A stretch of DNA of 64,000 nucleotides, taken from Chloroflexota bacterium (GTDB lineage: Bacteria; Chloroflexota; UBA11872). How positions within the stretch are numbered: the first letter of the stretch is position 1; every line of letters begins with the position of its first letter. The stretch is from positions 89,057 to 153,056 of the forward strand of contig JAJEDE010000001.1 of NCBI GenBank assembly GCA_022821645.1. Direction: 5' to 3'. The notes beneath the pieces were generated by a model. The model searched no databases, was not told the DNA's origin, and worked only from the letters and a program-made list of their open reading frames with translations. Shown here piece after piece: positions 7,833-17,108 of the stretch. The position numbers and the translations under genes are program-made.

Positions 7833-9383
7833 CTAGCGCGCGTAGTCCACCGCGCGCGTCTCCCGGATCGTCGTGATCTTGATCTGGCCCGGGTATTCCA
7901 TCGACTCCTGGATGCGCTTCGCAATATCGTTCGCCAGCCGCTGTACCCCGGCTTCGTCCACCTGGTCCGGCCGAATCAGCACGCGCAGTTCGCGGCCGGC
8001 CTGGATGGCGTAGCAGTTGTCGACACCGTCGAACGACCGCGCAATCTCCTCCAGCTTCTCCAGGCGCTGCAGGTATCGCGTCACCGTCTCCCGCCGCGCT
8101 CCGGGGCGCGACGCGGATATCGCGTCCGCGGCCGCCACCGCAAACGCCTCGAAGCTGCGCAGTTCCACCTCAAAGTGATGCGCCTCCGCGGCATGCGCCA
8201 CGTCCTCTGAGAGTCCCGACCGGCGCAGCAGCGCCCCGCCAATCAGCGCGTGCGGTCCTTCGATTTCGTGGTCGACAGCCTTGCCGATGTCGTGCAGGAA
8301 CCCGGCGCGACGCGCAACGTCCACGTCCCCGCCGATCTCGGCGGCCATCGTCGCCGCCAGCAGCGAGACTTCCACCGAGTGGCTCAAGACGTTCTGACCG
8401 TAGCTCGTACGGAACCTCAGCCGGCCCATGTAACGCAAGATGTCGCGCGGCAGCGTTGGCGTGCCCGCGTCATAGGCGGCCTGCTCGCCCTCCCGCTCGA
8501 TAATCTCTTCCACCTCCGAACGAGCCTTCGTTACCGAGTCCTCGATGCGAGCCGGATGAATCCGGCCGTCCTCGGTTAACCGCTGCAGCGCCACCCGCGC
8601 CACTTCACGCCGCACCGGGTCGAATCCCGACAGCACCACCGTTTCCGGCGTGTCGTCGATGATGATGTCGATTCCCGTAGCCGCTTCCAGCGCGCGGATG
8701 TTTCGGCCTTCCCGTCCGATAATCCGCCCCTTCATGTCATCGCTCTTCAAGTCGACGACCGAGGTCGTAATCTCCGTCGTGTGCGCTGCGGCCACCCGCT
8801 GCAGCGACAACCCGACCAGCCAGCGCGCCCGCGCCTCGGCGGTTTCCTGCGCCTCCGCGGCAATCTCGCGCACGCGCTGATCGCAGATCTCGCGCACTTC
8901 GCGTTCCACCGACGCCAACAGCTGTGTCTTGGCCTCGTCGCGGGTCAGCGTGGCCACGGCTTCCAGCGCCGTCACCTGCTGCTCCCGCAGGTCCTCCAAC
9001 TCGGTCTCGCGTTTGTCGAGCCCGCGTTTGCGGTTATCCAGCGAGTCGTCGCGCTTCAGGAACTCGCGTTCCAGGTCGTCCAGGCGCTCCGAACGTTTGT
9101 CCAGCGTCTCCTCACGCTGTTGAAGACGGCGCTCCTGCTGGCGAAGCTCGCGACGGCGCTCGCGCGTCTCGCGTTCCGCGTTCGCGCGCTCGTCCCGGAT
9201 TTTCGCGTTGGTCTCTGTGATGCTGGCTCGTTGTCGGGCTTCGACTTCTTCCAACTCGTGCTCCACCCGGCGCGCAAATTCGCGCCCGCGCGCCTGGGAC
9301 AGCCGTACCTGGTAGAAATAGCCCGCCACGAGCCCTACTACGAGCGCCGCCAGGCCGGCGACGATCGCCAATAGGGCTTCCAC
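7833..9383 (-). CDS. rny: ribonuclease Y
   Basis: 516 residues in the usual RNase Y order. An N-terminal membrane anchor (about residues 4-24) leads into a long charged coiled coil (about 30-195). A KH domain contains GREGRNIRALEAATG (about 230-244), and an HD domain has HDIGKAVDHE. It is an endoribonuclease acting in mRNA decay at the membrane. I chose the GTG at 9383 because GGAGG stands just upstream and the protein then begins directly with the membrane anchor. The in-frame start at 9467 would add a non-conserved 28-residue leader. It reads away from the UroD-like gene. Confidence 0.93.
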   Translation of the reverse strand: MEALLAIVAGLAALVVGLVAGYFYQVRLSQARGREFARRVEHELEEVEARQRASITETNAKIRDERANAERETRERRRELRQQERRLQQREETLDKRSERLDDLEREFLKRDDSLDNRKRGLDKRETELEDLREQQVTALEAVATLTRDEAKTQLLASVEREVREICDQRVREIAAEAQETAEARARWLVGLSLQRVAAAHTTEITTSVVDLKSDDMKGRIIGREGRNIRALEAATGIDIIIDDTPETVVLSGFDPVRREVARVALQRLTEDGRIHPARIEDSVTKARSEVEEIIEREGEQAAYDAGTPTLPRDILRYMGRLRFRTSYGQNVLSHSVEVSLLAATMAAEIGGDVDVARRAGFLHDIGKAVDHEIEGPHALIGGALLRRSGLSEDVAHAAEAHHFEVELRSFEAFAVAAADAISASRPGARRETVTRYLQRLEKLEEIARSFDGVDNCYAIQAGRELRVLIRPDQVDEAGVQRLANDIAKRIQESMEYPGQIKITTIRETRAVDYAR

Positions 9384-9580
9384 GGATGGCCTCCGGAAGT
9401 GTGTGTTGTACGAACAGTCGTATGAATCGCATTCAGGAACTACGTGGGCGGCGTCACATGACGCCACCGCGAGACGATGCTACTCGGCGCCCCAAATCGC
9501 GGTCAAAGACCGGACACCGATCAGCCTGAGTCGCGCGCGGCTTATACTTCGTCTGACGGCGCCCGCCTTGGAGTGATTCC

Positions 9581-10750
9581 GTGAGTACTACCGAGACCAC
9601 CGGCTCAATGACCGGTCGCGAGCGCTACCTCAACGCGCTCCAGGGCAAGCCCGTGGACCGCATTTGCGTTGGCAGCCCCACGTCCCTGGCGACCTACGAG
9701 GAAATGCGCCGCCTCGGCATCGAGTGGCCCGACGCGCATTACGATGCCGCGCCCATTGCCCTCCTGGCCGAGCGCAGCTATACCGACCACGGCTACGACT
9801 CGATCATGCCCTACTTCAGCATCATCCTCGGAGCCGCGGCGCTGGGCGCTGACATCGAGTGGGGCGAGGATCCGTGGGAGTTCGAAAAGAGCACCGGCAA
9901 GATTATTTCCGGTCCCCGCATGCCCGCCGTCAGCCCGCCCAACCCCTGGACGACGCCGGACGAAATCGTCATCCCCGACGACTTCCTCGAACGCCGCGAA
10001 ACCAAGGCCGTCATCGATTCAATCAAGATTCTTCGCGAGCGCCACCCGGATGCCGCCGTCATCGGCAAAGTCATGGGCCCCTGGACCCTCTCCTACCACA
10101 TGTTCGGGCCGCAGGAGTTCCTGATCAACGTCATCCTCGACCCCGACTACGTGCATGCGTGCCTCGACCGCCTTATGCCGGCCTCCATCGAGTTCGCCAA
10201 CGCCCAGATCGAGGCCGGGGCCGACGCCATCTGCCTGGCTGACCACTCCACCGGCGATCTGGTCCGCGCCGAGACCTACCGGGATTTCCTGATGCCGGTC
10301 CACCAGAAGATCACACCCCAGATCAACTCGCCCGTGGTCCTCCATTGCTGTGGCAAGACCCTCGACCGCATGCAGTACATCAAGGACGCCGGCTTCGAGG
10401 CCTTCCACTTCGCCACCGAGAACGATCCGCACGACGCCAAGGCCGTCGTCGGCGACTTCAAGCTCGTCGGCAACGTCAGCAACTTCGTCACGCTGCTCAC
10501 CGGCCGGCCCGAGGACGTGGCGTTCGAGGTCGAGGACATAGTCTCCGCCGGCATCGACATCATTGCCCCCGAGTGCGCCATCCCCCCGCAGGTCACCAAC
10601 GAGAACCTGATGGCCGTGCCCACCGCCGCCCGCGGAGAATTCCAAGGCGATCCGGCTGTCACGGATCCCAGGAACATGGCCCACGAGTACCGCGTAGAGG
10701 TCGCCAGGCAGAGCGCGGCAGCCTCCGCTGGACCGGCGCTAAGCCTGTAG
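9581..10750 (+). CDS. uroporphyrinogen-decarboxylase-fold methyltransferase (MtaA/MtbA-like)
   Basis: 389 residues with the UroD (TIM-barrel) fold. Unlike true HemE it carries the zinc-ligand pattern of methylcobamide methyltransferases: H-x-C in VVLHCCGK (about residue 253) and a second Cys 75 positions later in APECAIPP. This HxC-x74-C pattern predicts a Zn-thiolate methyl transfer or demethylation role rather than haem synthesis. No corrinoid protein is encoded nearby, so the partner is unknown. The start is the GTG at 9581, with GGAGTGA just before it. Confidence 0.82.
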   Translation: MSTTETTGSMTGRERYLNALQGKPVDRICVGSPTSLATYEEMRRLGIEWPDAHYDAAPIALLAERSYTDHGYDSIMPYFSIILGAAALGADIEWGEDPWEFEKSTGKIISGPRMPAVSPPNPWTTPDEIVIPDDFLERRETKAVIDSIKILRERHPDAAVIGKVMGPWTLSYHMFGPQEFLINVILDPDYVHACLDRLMPASIEFANAQIEAGADAICLADHSTGDLVRAETYRDFLMPVHQKITPQINSPVVLHCCGKTLDRMQYIKDAGFEAFHFATENDPHDAKAVVGDFKLVGNVSNFVTLLTGRPEDVAFEVEDIVSAGIDIIAPECAIPPQVTNENLMAVPTAARGEFQGDPAVTDPRNMAHEYRVEVARQSAAASAGPALSL

Positions 10751-10854
10751 GCGGCGGAGTCCGCTGCCCGTCCTTGGGTGGTCGCCATGTTCGACGGCGA
10801 CGCTCTGTCAGGAATCTGCCCGGTTAATGCGTAAATCTGAGGTCCGTCGGCGCC

Positions 10855-12063
10855 ATGCCTGATCGACGCTCCCGCTGGCGCGAAGTGTCGGGTATTCCCG
10901 TCGAAGCCCCGTTCCTTCGTGCGGTTGAAGCGCTGGGCGGTCCTTCGGCCCTCGGCTATCCCATCACGCCCGGCCTGTTCGCTGGCGACGCGTTGCAGCA
11001 GTACTTCAACCACGGACGGCTGGACGTGCCCGGCCGTTCGAGCGTTCATCAGGTCGGCGTCCCTCGGCTCGCGGCGCTTGGCAGCACAATGGCCCTCGCG
11101 CTTCAGGCGCCCCTTGCAGCGGGCTCTGATGGCCCCTTCGCCGATCCCTGGACCGACGAGTCACGCCGCGACAGCGCCGGGCCGCCGGCCAGCGCGCCCT
11201 TCGACTGGCGCGGCTGGCGCATGCGCCTCTACGAGCGCGAGCTTGTCCGCTTGCTGGACCGCTCACCCGTGGACGCGCGACCAACCCCCGGCCATCTGGG
11301 AGATCTTTTCGTGACGCTGGCCGACGAGTCGCGCGCTCGCGGCGCCAACAGTCCGGTGCCCGTTCAACGCCCGACCACCGATGCGCCGACAGAGGTTCAC
11401 GCCCCTATCCTCACCTACCACCGCACCGGCGGCCCCGCGGCCTTCCAGGCACAGCTCGAAGGGCTGATGGACGCCGGTCTCACCCCTGTCTCGTTCGAAC
11501 ATCTGGTCGCGGCCATCGAAGGCTGGGCCGAACTGCCCGATAAGGCATTCGTGGTGTCGTTCGACGACGGCTGGCTGGACCAAATCGACGGCGCGCTGCC
11601 GGTGCTCGAGGCGCTACGCGTGCCGGCCGTCTTCTTCGTTCTGCCCGGCTTCGATCGCCACGGTCAGGGCCACATGACGCTGGCCGACATTCAAACCGTG
11701 CGCGCGGCCGGTATAACGATCGGCTCGCACACCATCAACCACGCCGACCTGCCGCCGCTGTACCGGACCAATCTAGGCGCCGCCCAGGCCGAAGTCGTCG
11801 AGTCCCGCCAGTGGCTCGAAGCCGACATCGACGGCGTCGACTACTTCGCGTATCCCTTGGGCCGATTCGACCCGGACGTCACGGCGCTCGTCGTCGCCGC
11901 CGAATATCGAGCGGCCGTCACCACCGTGCCCGGCATCGTGCACAACCTTGGCCGCCTCTTCGAACTCCGCCGCGTCGGCCTCGAAACCTGGTGGCCGCTG
12001 CAAGATGTCGTGCAGAAGATCCGGCAAGCCGCGCAAGTCGACGGCGTGCCGTCGCCGATCTAG
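10855..12063 (+). CDS. polysaccharide deacetylase (NodB domain) with an extra N-terminal region
   Basis: 402 residues. The first about 175 residues include a short domain resembling repeats seen in secreted Chloroflexota proteins (LGYPITPGLFAGDALQQYF, then GRLDVP). The NodB domain follows: ILTYHRTGG, the catalytic SFDDGW (about 233), the metal-binding pair in GSHTINHADL (H-x3-H), and YPLGRF. NodB enzymes remove acetyl groups from N-acetylated glycans using Zn. No obvious signal peptide is visible. Its stop overlaps the stop of the convergent degV gene in a palindromic CTAG. Confidence 0.87.
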   Translation: MPDRRSRWREVSGIPVEAPFLRAVEALGGPSALGYPITPGLFAGDALQQYFNHGRLDVPGRSSVHQVGVPRLAALGSTMALALQAPLAAGSDGPFADPWTDESRRDSAGPPASAPFDWRGWRMRLYERELVRLLDRSPVDARPTPGHLGDLFVTLADESRARGANSPVPVQRPTTDAPTEVHAPILTYHRTGGPAAFQAQLEGLMDAGLTPVSFEHLVAAIEGWAELPDKAFVVSFDDGWLDQIDGALPVLEALRVPAVFFVLPGFDRHGQGHMTLADIQTVRAAGITIGSHTINHADLPPLYRTNLGAAQAEVVESRQWLEADIDGVDYFAYPLGRFDPDVTALVVAAEYRAAVTTVPGIVHNLGRLFELRRVGLETWWPLQDVVQKIRQAAQVDGVPSPI

Positions 12064-12902
12064 GCCCGCGCCACGAAGGCAAACCCGAACGCGCCCGGTC
12101 CCGTGTGCGTACCGATAACCGGACTGATCGGCACGTCGGGGATCGTGTCGCCGTCCGCGTTCAGCGGGTCGGCCACCTCACGCTTCAGGCGGTCGTGCTC
12201 CGGCTGCGCGTTCGCGTGCAGGATGGCCCAGCTGGAGACTCCGTTCGGCGCCTGTTCCCGCACCCGGTCAGCAATGGCCGTATAGGCCTTGCGCATGGTG
12301 CGCACGCGCGTAACCGGCGCCACAACGCCGTCACTCAACTCCAGCACCGGCTTTACTTTCAGCAGTGACCCCACAAACGCCTGGGCGCCGCCAATGCGGC
12401 CGCCTCGCTTCAGGTACTCGAGCGTTTGCACCACGAAGATGATGTGCGCCCGCTCGGCATGATCGGCCACCACCCCCTGAATGTCCTCCAGGCTCGCCCC
12501 ATCCCGAGCCGCGCGCGCCGCGGCGATCGTGCTGAACGCCATCGCCGGCCCAACCAGCCGCGAGTCCAGCACCAGGATCTCCCGGTCCACCTGGGCTGCG
12601 CCCTGTCGGGCCGACTCCACGGTCTTGCTCAGGTCCGTTGACACGTGAATCGACACAATCGGTCCGTCCCCCGCAACCTCGCCATAGGCTTGCGCAAACT
12701 CGGCGGGATTTGGCTGCGAGGTCATCGGGTGATCCGGCGAAGTTTCCAACAGCCGATAGAATTCCTCGGTGCCCAGGTCCACGCCGTCCCGGTAACTCGT
12801 AGTCCCGAACGTCACGTGGGTTGGGATGACTGTGATCCCCAGTTCCGCTGCAATTTCGGGAGGCAGTGAAGCCGTGCTGTCGGTGACGATTTGTATTGAC
12901 AT
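12060..12902 (-). CDS. DegV family fatty-acid-binding protein
   Basis: 280 residues, the usual family length. The N-terminus IVTDSTASLPPE is the DegV hallmark, and VIPTHVTFGTTSYRDGVDL follows. SQPNPAEF supplies the lipid-head-group-binding Ser/Thr region. LEYLKRGGRI and the HTGPGAFGFAF tail are also typical. In Firmicutes the related FakB proteins present fatty acids to the kinase FakA. No FakA homolog is in the window. The ATG at 12902 is clear. Confidence 0.9.
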   Translation of the reverse strand: MSIQIVTDSTASLPPEIAAELGITVIPTHVTFGTTSYRDGVDLGTEEFYRLLETSPDHPMTSQPNPAEFAQAYGEVAGDGPIVSIHVSTDLSKTVESARQGAAQVDREILVLDSRLVGPAMAFSTIAAARAARDGASLEDIQGVVADHAERAHIIFVVQTLEYLKRGGRIGGAQAFVGSLLKVKPVLELSDGVVAPVTRVRTMRKAYTAIADRVREQAPNGVSSWAILHANAQPEHDRLKREVADPLNADGDTIPDVPISPVIGTHTGPGAFGFAFVARA

Positions 12903-12934
12903 GTTCTTTGCAGCTTCCGATCAAGGCGTATGAC

Positions 12935-13198
12935 GTGGCGAGAATAATCCCGGGCACTCTCAAGGGCAAAATCCTGGCCGCCCTGCTCGCCGTGATAACC
13001 CTCGCTGTTCTGGCGCTCGCCCTTCTTGTTGTGTTCTGGACCTGGCTCTCATGGGTCCTGGTCGCGGCCTTCGTTTTGTGCGGGGCCGTCGTCGTACTGC
13101 TCGCCGTGGGTCTTCTGGTCTACCTCCTCACCCAGCGTCGAAAGCTCACGGCGCTCCGCGTGGGCTGGACCGACGGCGAAGCTCTAGGCAACCCATAG
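12935..13198 (+). CDS. small two-helix membrane protein
   Basis: 87 residues from the GTG at 12935, with two strongly hydrophobic segments (about residues 12-35 and 38-62). A basic tail QRRKLTALRVGWTDG follows. An in-frame start at 12896 would reach into the 5' end of the divergent degV gene, so the shorter form is preferred. It stands 77 bp upstream of recF on the same strand. The family is not recognised. Confidence 0.55.
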   Translation: MARIIPGTLKGKILAALLAVITLAVLALALLVVFWTWLSWVLVAAFVLCGAVVVLLAVGLLVYLLTQRRKLTALRVGWTDGEALGNP

Positions 13199-13275
13199 CC
13201 GCCGCCCCGCATCCGGCATCTCGCCCACAACCCCAAGCGGCCCGGCGCCGGTGTCACAATGCACCGGGATACCCA

Positions 13276-14409
13276 GTGCGCGTCGCCCAACTCCACCTCG
13301 CCAACTTCCGCAACTACCGGCGTCTGACCCTGGATCTGCCGCCCGGCCCCAGCGTCATCGTCGGCGGCAACGGGCAGGGCAAGACCAACCTGCTCGACGC
13401 CCTGCACATCCTGGCCTCCGCCCAGAGCCTGCGGCCCGGTCCCGAGGCCGCCTGGGTGCGCTTCGAGGCCCCCGCCGCCGAGGGCTTCGCGCGTCTGCGC
13501 GCCCGGATCACCTCCGACTCCGGCCCCGCCGACGTCGAAATGATCGTCGCCCGCACGCGCCCTGACGACGGCGAAGCCTCCGGCGTGCGCCGCCGCGCCC
13601 GCGTCGATGGCGTCGTCACTCGCCTGGCTGATCTTCCCGGCCGCCTTCTCGCCGTCAGCTTCGCCCCGGCCGACCTCAATCTCTGGACCGGCGCTCCATC
13701 CGGCCGCCGCCGCTGGCTCGACCTGGCCGTCGCCCAGGTTGAGCCGGCCTACACCGCCCACCTCACGACCTACGAGAACCTGCTCACCCGCCGCAACGCC
13801 TTGCTGCGTCGTCTCCAGGGCGGCCTCGGTCGCCCAACCGAGCTTGAATTCTGGGACGACCGCATCTCCGAGCCCGCCGTCGCGGTCACCCGCGCCCGAG
13901 CCGCCTACGTCGCCCGCGTGCGCGCCCCCGTCAACCTGGGATTCGAAGCCATGCAGGGCGGCGCGCGGCTCGACCTTGCCTATCGCGCCGCGGGCCTCGG
14001 TCTCGACGCCCAGGGCTACCGAATCGCACTCAACCAGCGACGCAACCGCGACATCCAGCGAGGCACCTCCAGCCTCGGCCCACACCGCGACGACCTGGAA
14101 GCCCGGCTGGACGGCCGCCCCCTCGCCCACGTCGGCTCCCGTGGCCAGCTTCGCCTTGCGGCCCTCGCCCTCAAGCTCGGCCAGCACACCGTCGCCCGCG
14201 ACCGACGCGGCGAACAGCCCGTTCTGCTTCTGGACGACATCGCCGCCGAACTCGACCCCGCCCACCGCCGTCTCCTTATCGACCAGTTGCCTGAAAAGGC
14301 CCAGTCGTTGGTGACAACCGCCGACGCCGCCTTTTTGAGGGACACCGCGCTCCGGCCCGCGGCCCGCTACCGTGTGGTGGCCGGCGAGATTGAGCGCATC
14401 CATGGCTGA
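13276..14409 (+). CDS. recF: DNA replication/repair protein RecF
   Basis: 377 residues. The N-terminal LHLANFRNYRRL leads to the Walker A GGNGQGKTNLLDAL (about residues 34-47). The signature region SLGPHRDDLEA and then GSRGQLRLAALALKL are RecF-specific. The Walker B is PVLLLDDIAAELD. RecF loads RecA at gapped DNA through RecOR. The start is a GTG at 13276 that begins the conserved VRVAQLHL strand. In many bacteria recF follows dnaA-dnaN; neither is here. Its end overlaps the next gene by 8 bp, supporting coupling to the DciA-like protein. Confidence 0.94.
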   Translation: MRVAQLHLANFRNYRRLTLDLPPGPSVIVGGNGQGKTNLLDALHILASAQSLRPGPEAAWVRFEAPAAEGFARLRARITSDSGPADVEMIVARTRPDDGEASGVRRRARVDGVVTRLADLPGRLLAVSFAPADLNLWTGAPSGRRRWLDLAVAQVEPAYTAHLTTYENLLTRRNALLRRLQGGLGRPTELEFWDDRISEPAVAVTRARAAYVARVRAPVNLGFEAMQGGARLDLAYRAAGLGLDAQGYRIALNQRRNRDIQRGTSSLGPHRDDLEARLDGRPLAHVGSRGQLRLAALALKLGQHTVARDRRGEQPVLLLDDIAAELDPAHRRLLIDQLPEKAQSLVTTADAAFLRDTALRPAARYRVVAGEIERIHG

Positions 14410-14740
14410 TCGACGCGAAGGCCGCCCGCGCAGCACCCGCGAACTCATCGATCGCATGTCGTCCCGCCCCGACCTCCGCTTTGGCGCGCGACGCGTCGAT
14501 ACCGTGGATGCTCTCCTGGAGTCCCTGGACGAAGTGCTCGGCCGTGCCACCGCCGCCCGCTGCCGCATCGTGTCCGTCCGTGGCACCGAAGCCCGCATTG
14601 CCTGTCGCGACAACTCCACGGCCATGCGCATTCGCTTTTACGTGCCGGACATCCTCGATTCCGTCCGCTCCCGGCTCGATGCCGACGACGTCGCATCCCT
14701 GCGCGTCACCGTCGCCACCCACGGCTGGGACGACGCCTAG
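14402..14740 (+). CDS. DUF721/DciA-like protein
   Basis: 112 residues. The C-terminal half (about 38-108) follows the DUF721 pattern: L-x2-L-D-x-V-L-G, then a short strand giving RIVSVRGTEARIACRDNSTAM, then a helix LDSVRSRL and a last strand LRVTV. DciA proteins help load the DnaB helicase, and DUF721 genes are commonly next to recF. That context supports the call more than the weak sequence does. The ATG at 14402 lies inside the 3' end of recF. Confidence 0.65.
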   Translation: MADRREGRPRSTRELIDRMSSRPDLRFGARRVDTVDALLESLDEVLGRATAARCRIVSVRGTEARIACRDNSTAMRIRFYVPDILDSVRSRLDADDVASLRVTVATHGWDDA

Positions 14741-14803
14741 CGTCCGTCTCGTCTTCGGGCGCCGGTAGACTCCCTCCATTCCGGCCCGCCAGGTGCCTGC
14801 CCA

Positions 14804-16186
14804 ATGCAATTCACCCGCTCACTCGAAGTCATCGCCAGGCCCGACGTCCTCGTCGTCGGCGCCGGTTGCGCGGGCACCGTTGCTGCAATCTCAGCTGCCC
14901 GCGCCGGCGCCTCAACCCTCGTCGTTGAGCGCGGCGGCTTCGCTGGCGGCTACATCACGGGTGTGGTCGGCGCGTCCCTGGATGGATTCGTCGACCTGCG
15001 CTCCGGTCTGCCCGTCGTCGGCGGCGTCGTCTTCGACCTGGCCCGCGCCGCCGCCCATACCACCGCCTCCGGAGACCTGGCGACCACTCGCTTCCGTTTC
15101 AACGCCGAGGTCGGTCAGTCGCTGGCCAACCTCGACCGCCACGTCATTCACTTCGACATCGAGCGCTTCAAGCTCCAGGCCGACCGCCTCATGCAGCAGT
15201 CCGGCGCCCAACTCCTGTACCACTCGGTCGTGGCCGATGTCATTCGTCAGGGCGACCGCGCCACGGAAGTGGTCGTGGCGAACAAGGGCGGCCTCGGCCT
15301 GATCCAACCCAAGGCCATCGTCGACGCCAGCGGCGACGCGGATGTCGCCGCCTTCGCCGGCGCCCCCTACGACCAGGATCTGGACGCCCAGCAGCCCATG
15401 AGCCTGCACTTCCGCGTCGGCGGCTTCGACGCCACCCCCGAAGTCCGCGCGCACTGCAGCGCCCTGCTCAAGCAAGCCGTCGCCGACGGCCGCCTCAAGC
15501 TCTACGGCGGCCCCTGGATGGCTCCCTACGCCGAGCGCGATTACTACTTCAACGCCACCCGCTTCGCCGGCAACGGCACCGATCCGAACGACCTCTCGGC
15601 CGCCGAAATCCAGGGCCGCAAAGACGCCCGCCTCATGTTTGACCTCTTCAAGGAGCACATACCTGCCTTCAAGGACGCCTACTTCGTCACCTCGGGTCCC
15701 GTGGTCGGCGTGCGCGAGACCCGCCGCATCCGCGGTGACCGCGTCCTCACCGCCCACGACATCCAAAACGCCGTCGCCTACGACGACGCCGTCTCGCTCG
15801 GCGCCTGGTGGCTCGACCGGCATCCCGTCGACGCCTCCGGCTACCACGAGCACGTCATCACCCGCCCCTACGACATCTCCTATGGCACGCTCACCCCGCA
15901 AGGGCTGTCCAACGTGTGGGTCGCCGGACGCTGCCACTCCGCTGAGTCGGCCGCGCTCGCCTCCAGCCGCGTCACCGTCACCTGCATGGGCATGGGCCAG
16001 GCCGCCGGCACCGCCGCCGCGCTCTCCGCCGGCAGCGGCTTCGGTAGCCGCGAGCTTGACATAACGCAGCTTCAGCAACAGCTCCTGGACGACGGCGCAA
16101 TCATCGGCTCCCGCGCCGACGAGGTCCGCGCCGTCGGTGACGCCATGCGCCCCGAGGAGATGCCCTCAGCGGCCGCCAGCCACTAA
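14804..16186 (+). CDS. FAD-dependent oxidoreductase (FAD_oxidored family)
   Basis: 460 residues. The dinucleotide-binding motif VVGAGCAGTVAAISAARAG spans about 17-35, with the acidic strand end LVVERGGFAGGY next. A second FAD contact appears as IVDASGDADVAAFAG (about 169-183), and the C-terminal block is VWVAGRCHSAESAALASSRV. This set is typical of the FAD_oxidored proteins found beside sugar-acid and polyol catabolic genes. The adjacent TIM-barrel isomerase, on the opposite strand and ending 13 bp away, fits a catabolic neighbourhood. The substrate is unknown. Confidence 0.87.
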   Translation: MQFTRSLEVIARPDVLVVGAGCAGTVAAISAARAGASTLVVERGGFAGGYITGVVGASLDGFVDLRSGLPVVGGVVFDLARAAAHTTASGDLATTRFRFNAEVGQSLANLDRHVIHFDIERFKLQADRLMQQSGAQLLYHSVVADVIRQGDRATEVVVANKGGLGLIQPKAIVDASGDADVAAFAGAPYDQDLDAQQPMSLHFRVGGFDATPEVRAHCSALLKQAVADGRLKLYGGPWMAPYAERDYYFNATRFAGNGTDPNDLSAAEIQGRKDARLMFDLFKEHIPAFKDAYFVTSGPVVGVRETRRIRGDRVLTAHDIQNAVAYDDAVSLGAWWLDRHPVDASGYHEHVITRPYDISYGTLTPQGLSNVWVAGRCHSAESAALASSRVTVTCMGMGQAAGTAAALSAGSGFGSRELDITQLQQQLLDDGAIIGSRADEVRAVGDAMRPEEMPSAAASH

Positions 16187-16199
16187 GGGCCAACGCGCC

Positions 16200-17066
16200 T
16201 CAGGTCGTATTCGTCGCCGGGCGCGGCTTACCGGTCGCGTCCAGCATCGCCAGCACCACGTCCCGCGCTTCCCGGAACAGTTCCAACGGGTCGCGTCCAG
16301 CCCCGTACGCCGAGTTATTCAGGTGCGGCTCCAGCGCCAGGTCCTCGACCACGTCGGGATCCACCGCCTGCATGATCTGCGGCCACTGCCCGTCGCCCTG
16401 GCCGATCGGGACGATCGTCCCCGTCGCCGCCACGTAGTCCTTCAGGTGCAGCACCCGCACCCATGGCGCCACGTTGGACCACGCCTCGTCGAACGGCTGC
16501 GTCTCGCTGGCCACGTACGCGTGCGCGTCAAACGCCAGCGCTGCCTGCTCCGGCTCGTAGTCCGACAGGATGTCCCGCGTGCTCTCTCCGTCCAGGGTGT
16601 ACATGCGGTAGTTGTTCTCCAGCAGCGCAACCGCGCCGTCGCCGTCGGTCTCGATCCGCCGTACCAGCCGCTCAAATGCGGCCTTCACCGCGTCCCGGTC
16701 CTCGGCGCCCGTCGAGCCGTCGCGCGGCGCAAACGAAAACACTCGAATCCACCGCGACCTTAGTACGTTCGCTGCCTCGATCGACCGCGCGAGCTGACGC
16801 TCAACCTTGGCTTCGTCCGTGTCCACCGCGTACTTAGCGACCGGCGACGTCACGCAGTAGCACCCGATCCCGCTCCCATCCAGCCGCCGGCGTAGTTCGG
16901 CCAACTGCTCGTCGCTGAGCTCGTCGATGGAAAGCGCCGGCCCGTCCGCCGTAAGGCGCAGCTTGGTCAGGTTTGCCCGAGGGACCCCCAGCACCCGCAG
17001 ACCGGCAATCTGCTCATCCAGCGGCTCCGCGATCTCCCCGCACATTCCGGACATGCCCCAACTCAT
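16200..17066 (-). CDS. sugar phosphate isomerase/epimerase (xylose-isomerase-like TIM barrel)
   Basis: 288 residues. The barrel shows the family's metal-binding acidic positions: ALLENNYRMY (Glu), LAFDAHAYV (Asp/His), VRVLHLKDY (His-x-Lys-Asp) and a late EDLALEPHLNN. Members isomerise or epimerise keto-sugars, or act as dehydratases. The ATG at 17066 is preceded by GGAG (rc of 17072-17079). The beta-propeller gene lies 42 bp upstream on the same strand, so the two form a likely operon. Confidence 0.82.
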   Translation of the reverse strand: MSWGMSGMCGEIAEPLDEQIAGLRVLGVPRANLTKLRLTADGPALSIDELSDEQLAELRRRLDGSGIGCYCVTSPVAKYAVDTDEAKVERQLARSIEAANVLRSRWIRVFSFAPRDGSTGAEDRDAVKAAFERLVRRIETDGDGAVALLENNYRMYTLDGESTRDILSDYEPEQAALAFDAHAYVASETQPFDEAWSNVAPWVRVLHLKDYVAATGTIVPIGQGDGQWPQIMQAVDPDVVEDLALEPHLNNSAYGAGRDPLELFREARDVVLAMLDATGKPRPATNTT

Positions 17067-17108
17067 GGACGTTCTCCTGACCTTCCGGCGACGTCGCCGG
17101 CGCGCATT

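Noticed and set aside
13120..14631. 503-residue minus-strand frame opposite recF and similar long Gly/Val/Asp-rich frames opposite other genes
   Set aside because: Antisense frames stay open in GC-rich coding DNA; recF and the other plus-strand genes have clear motifs.
13276..14740. Replication origin near recF
   Set aside because: No dnaA, dnaN or gyrB and no DnaA-box cluster was seen around recF.
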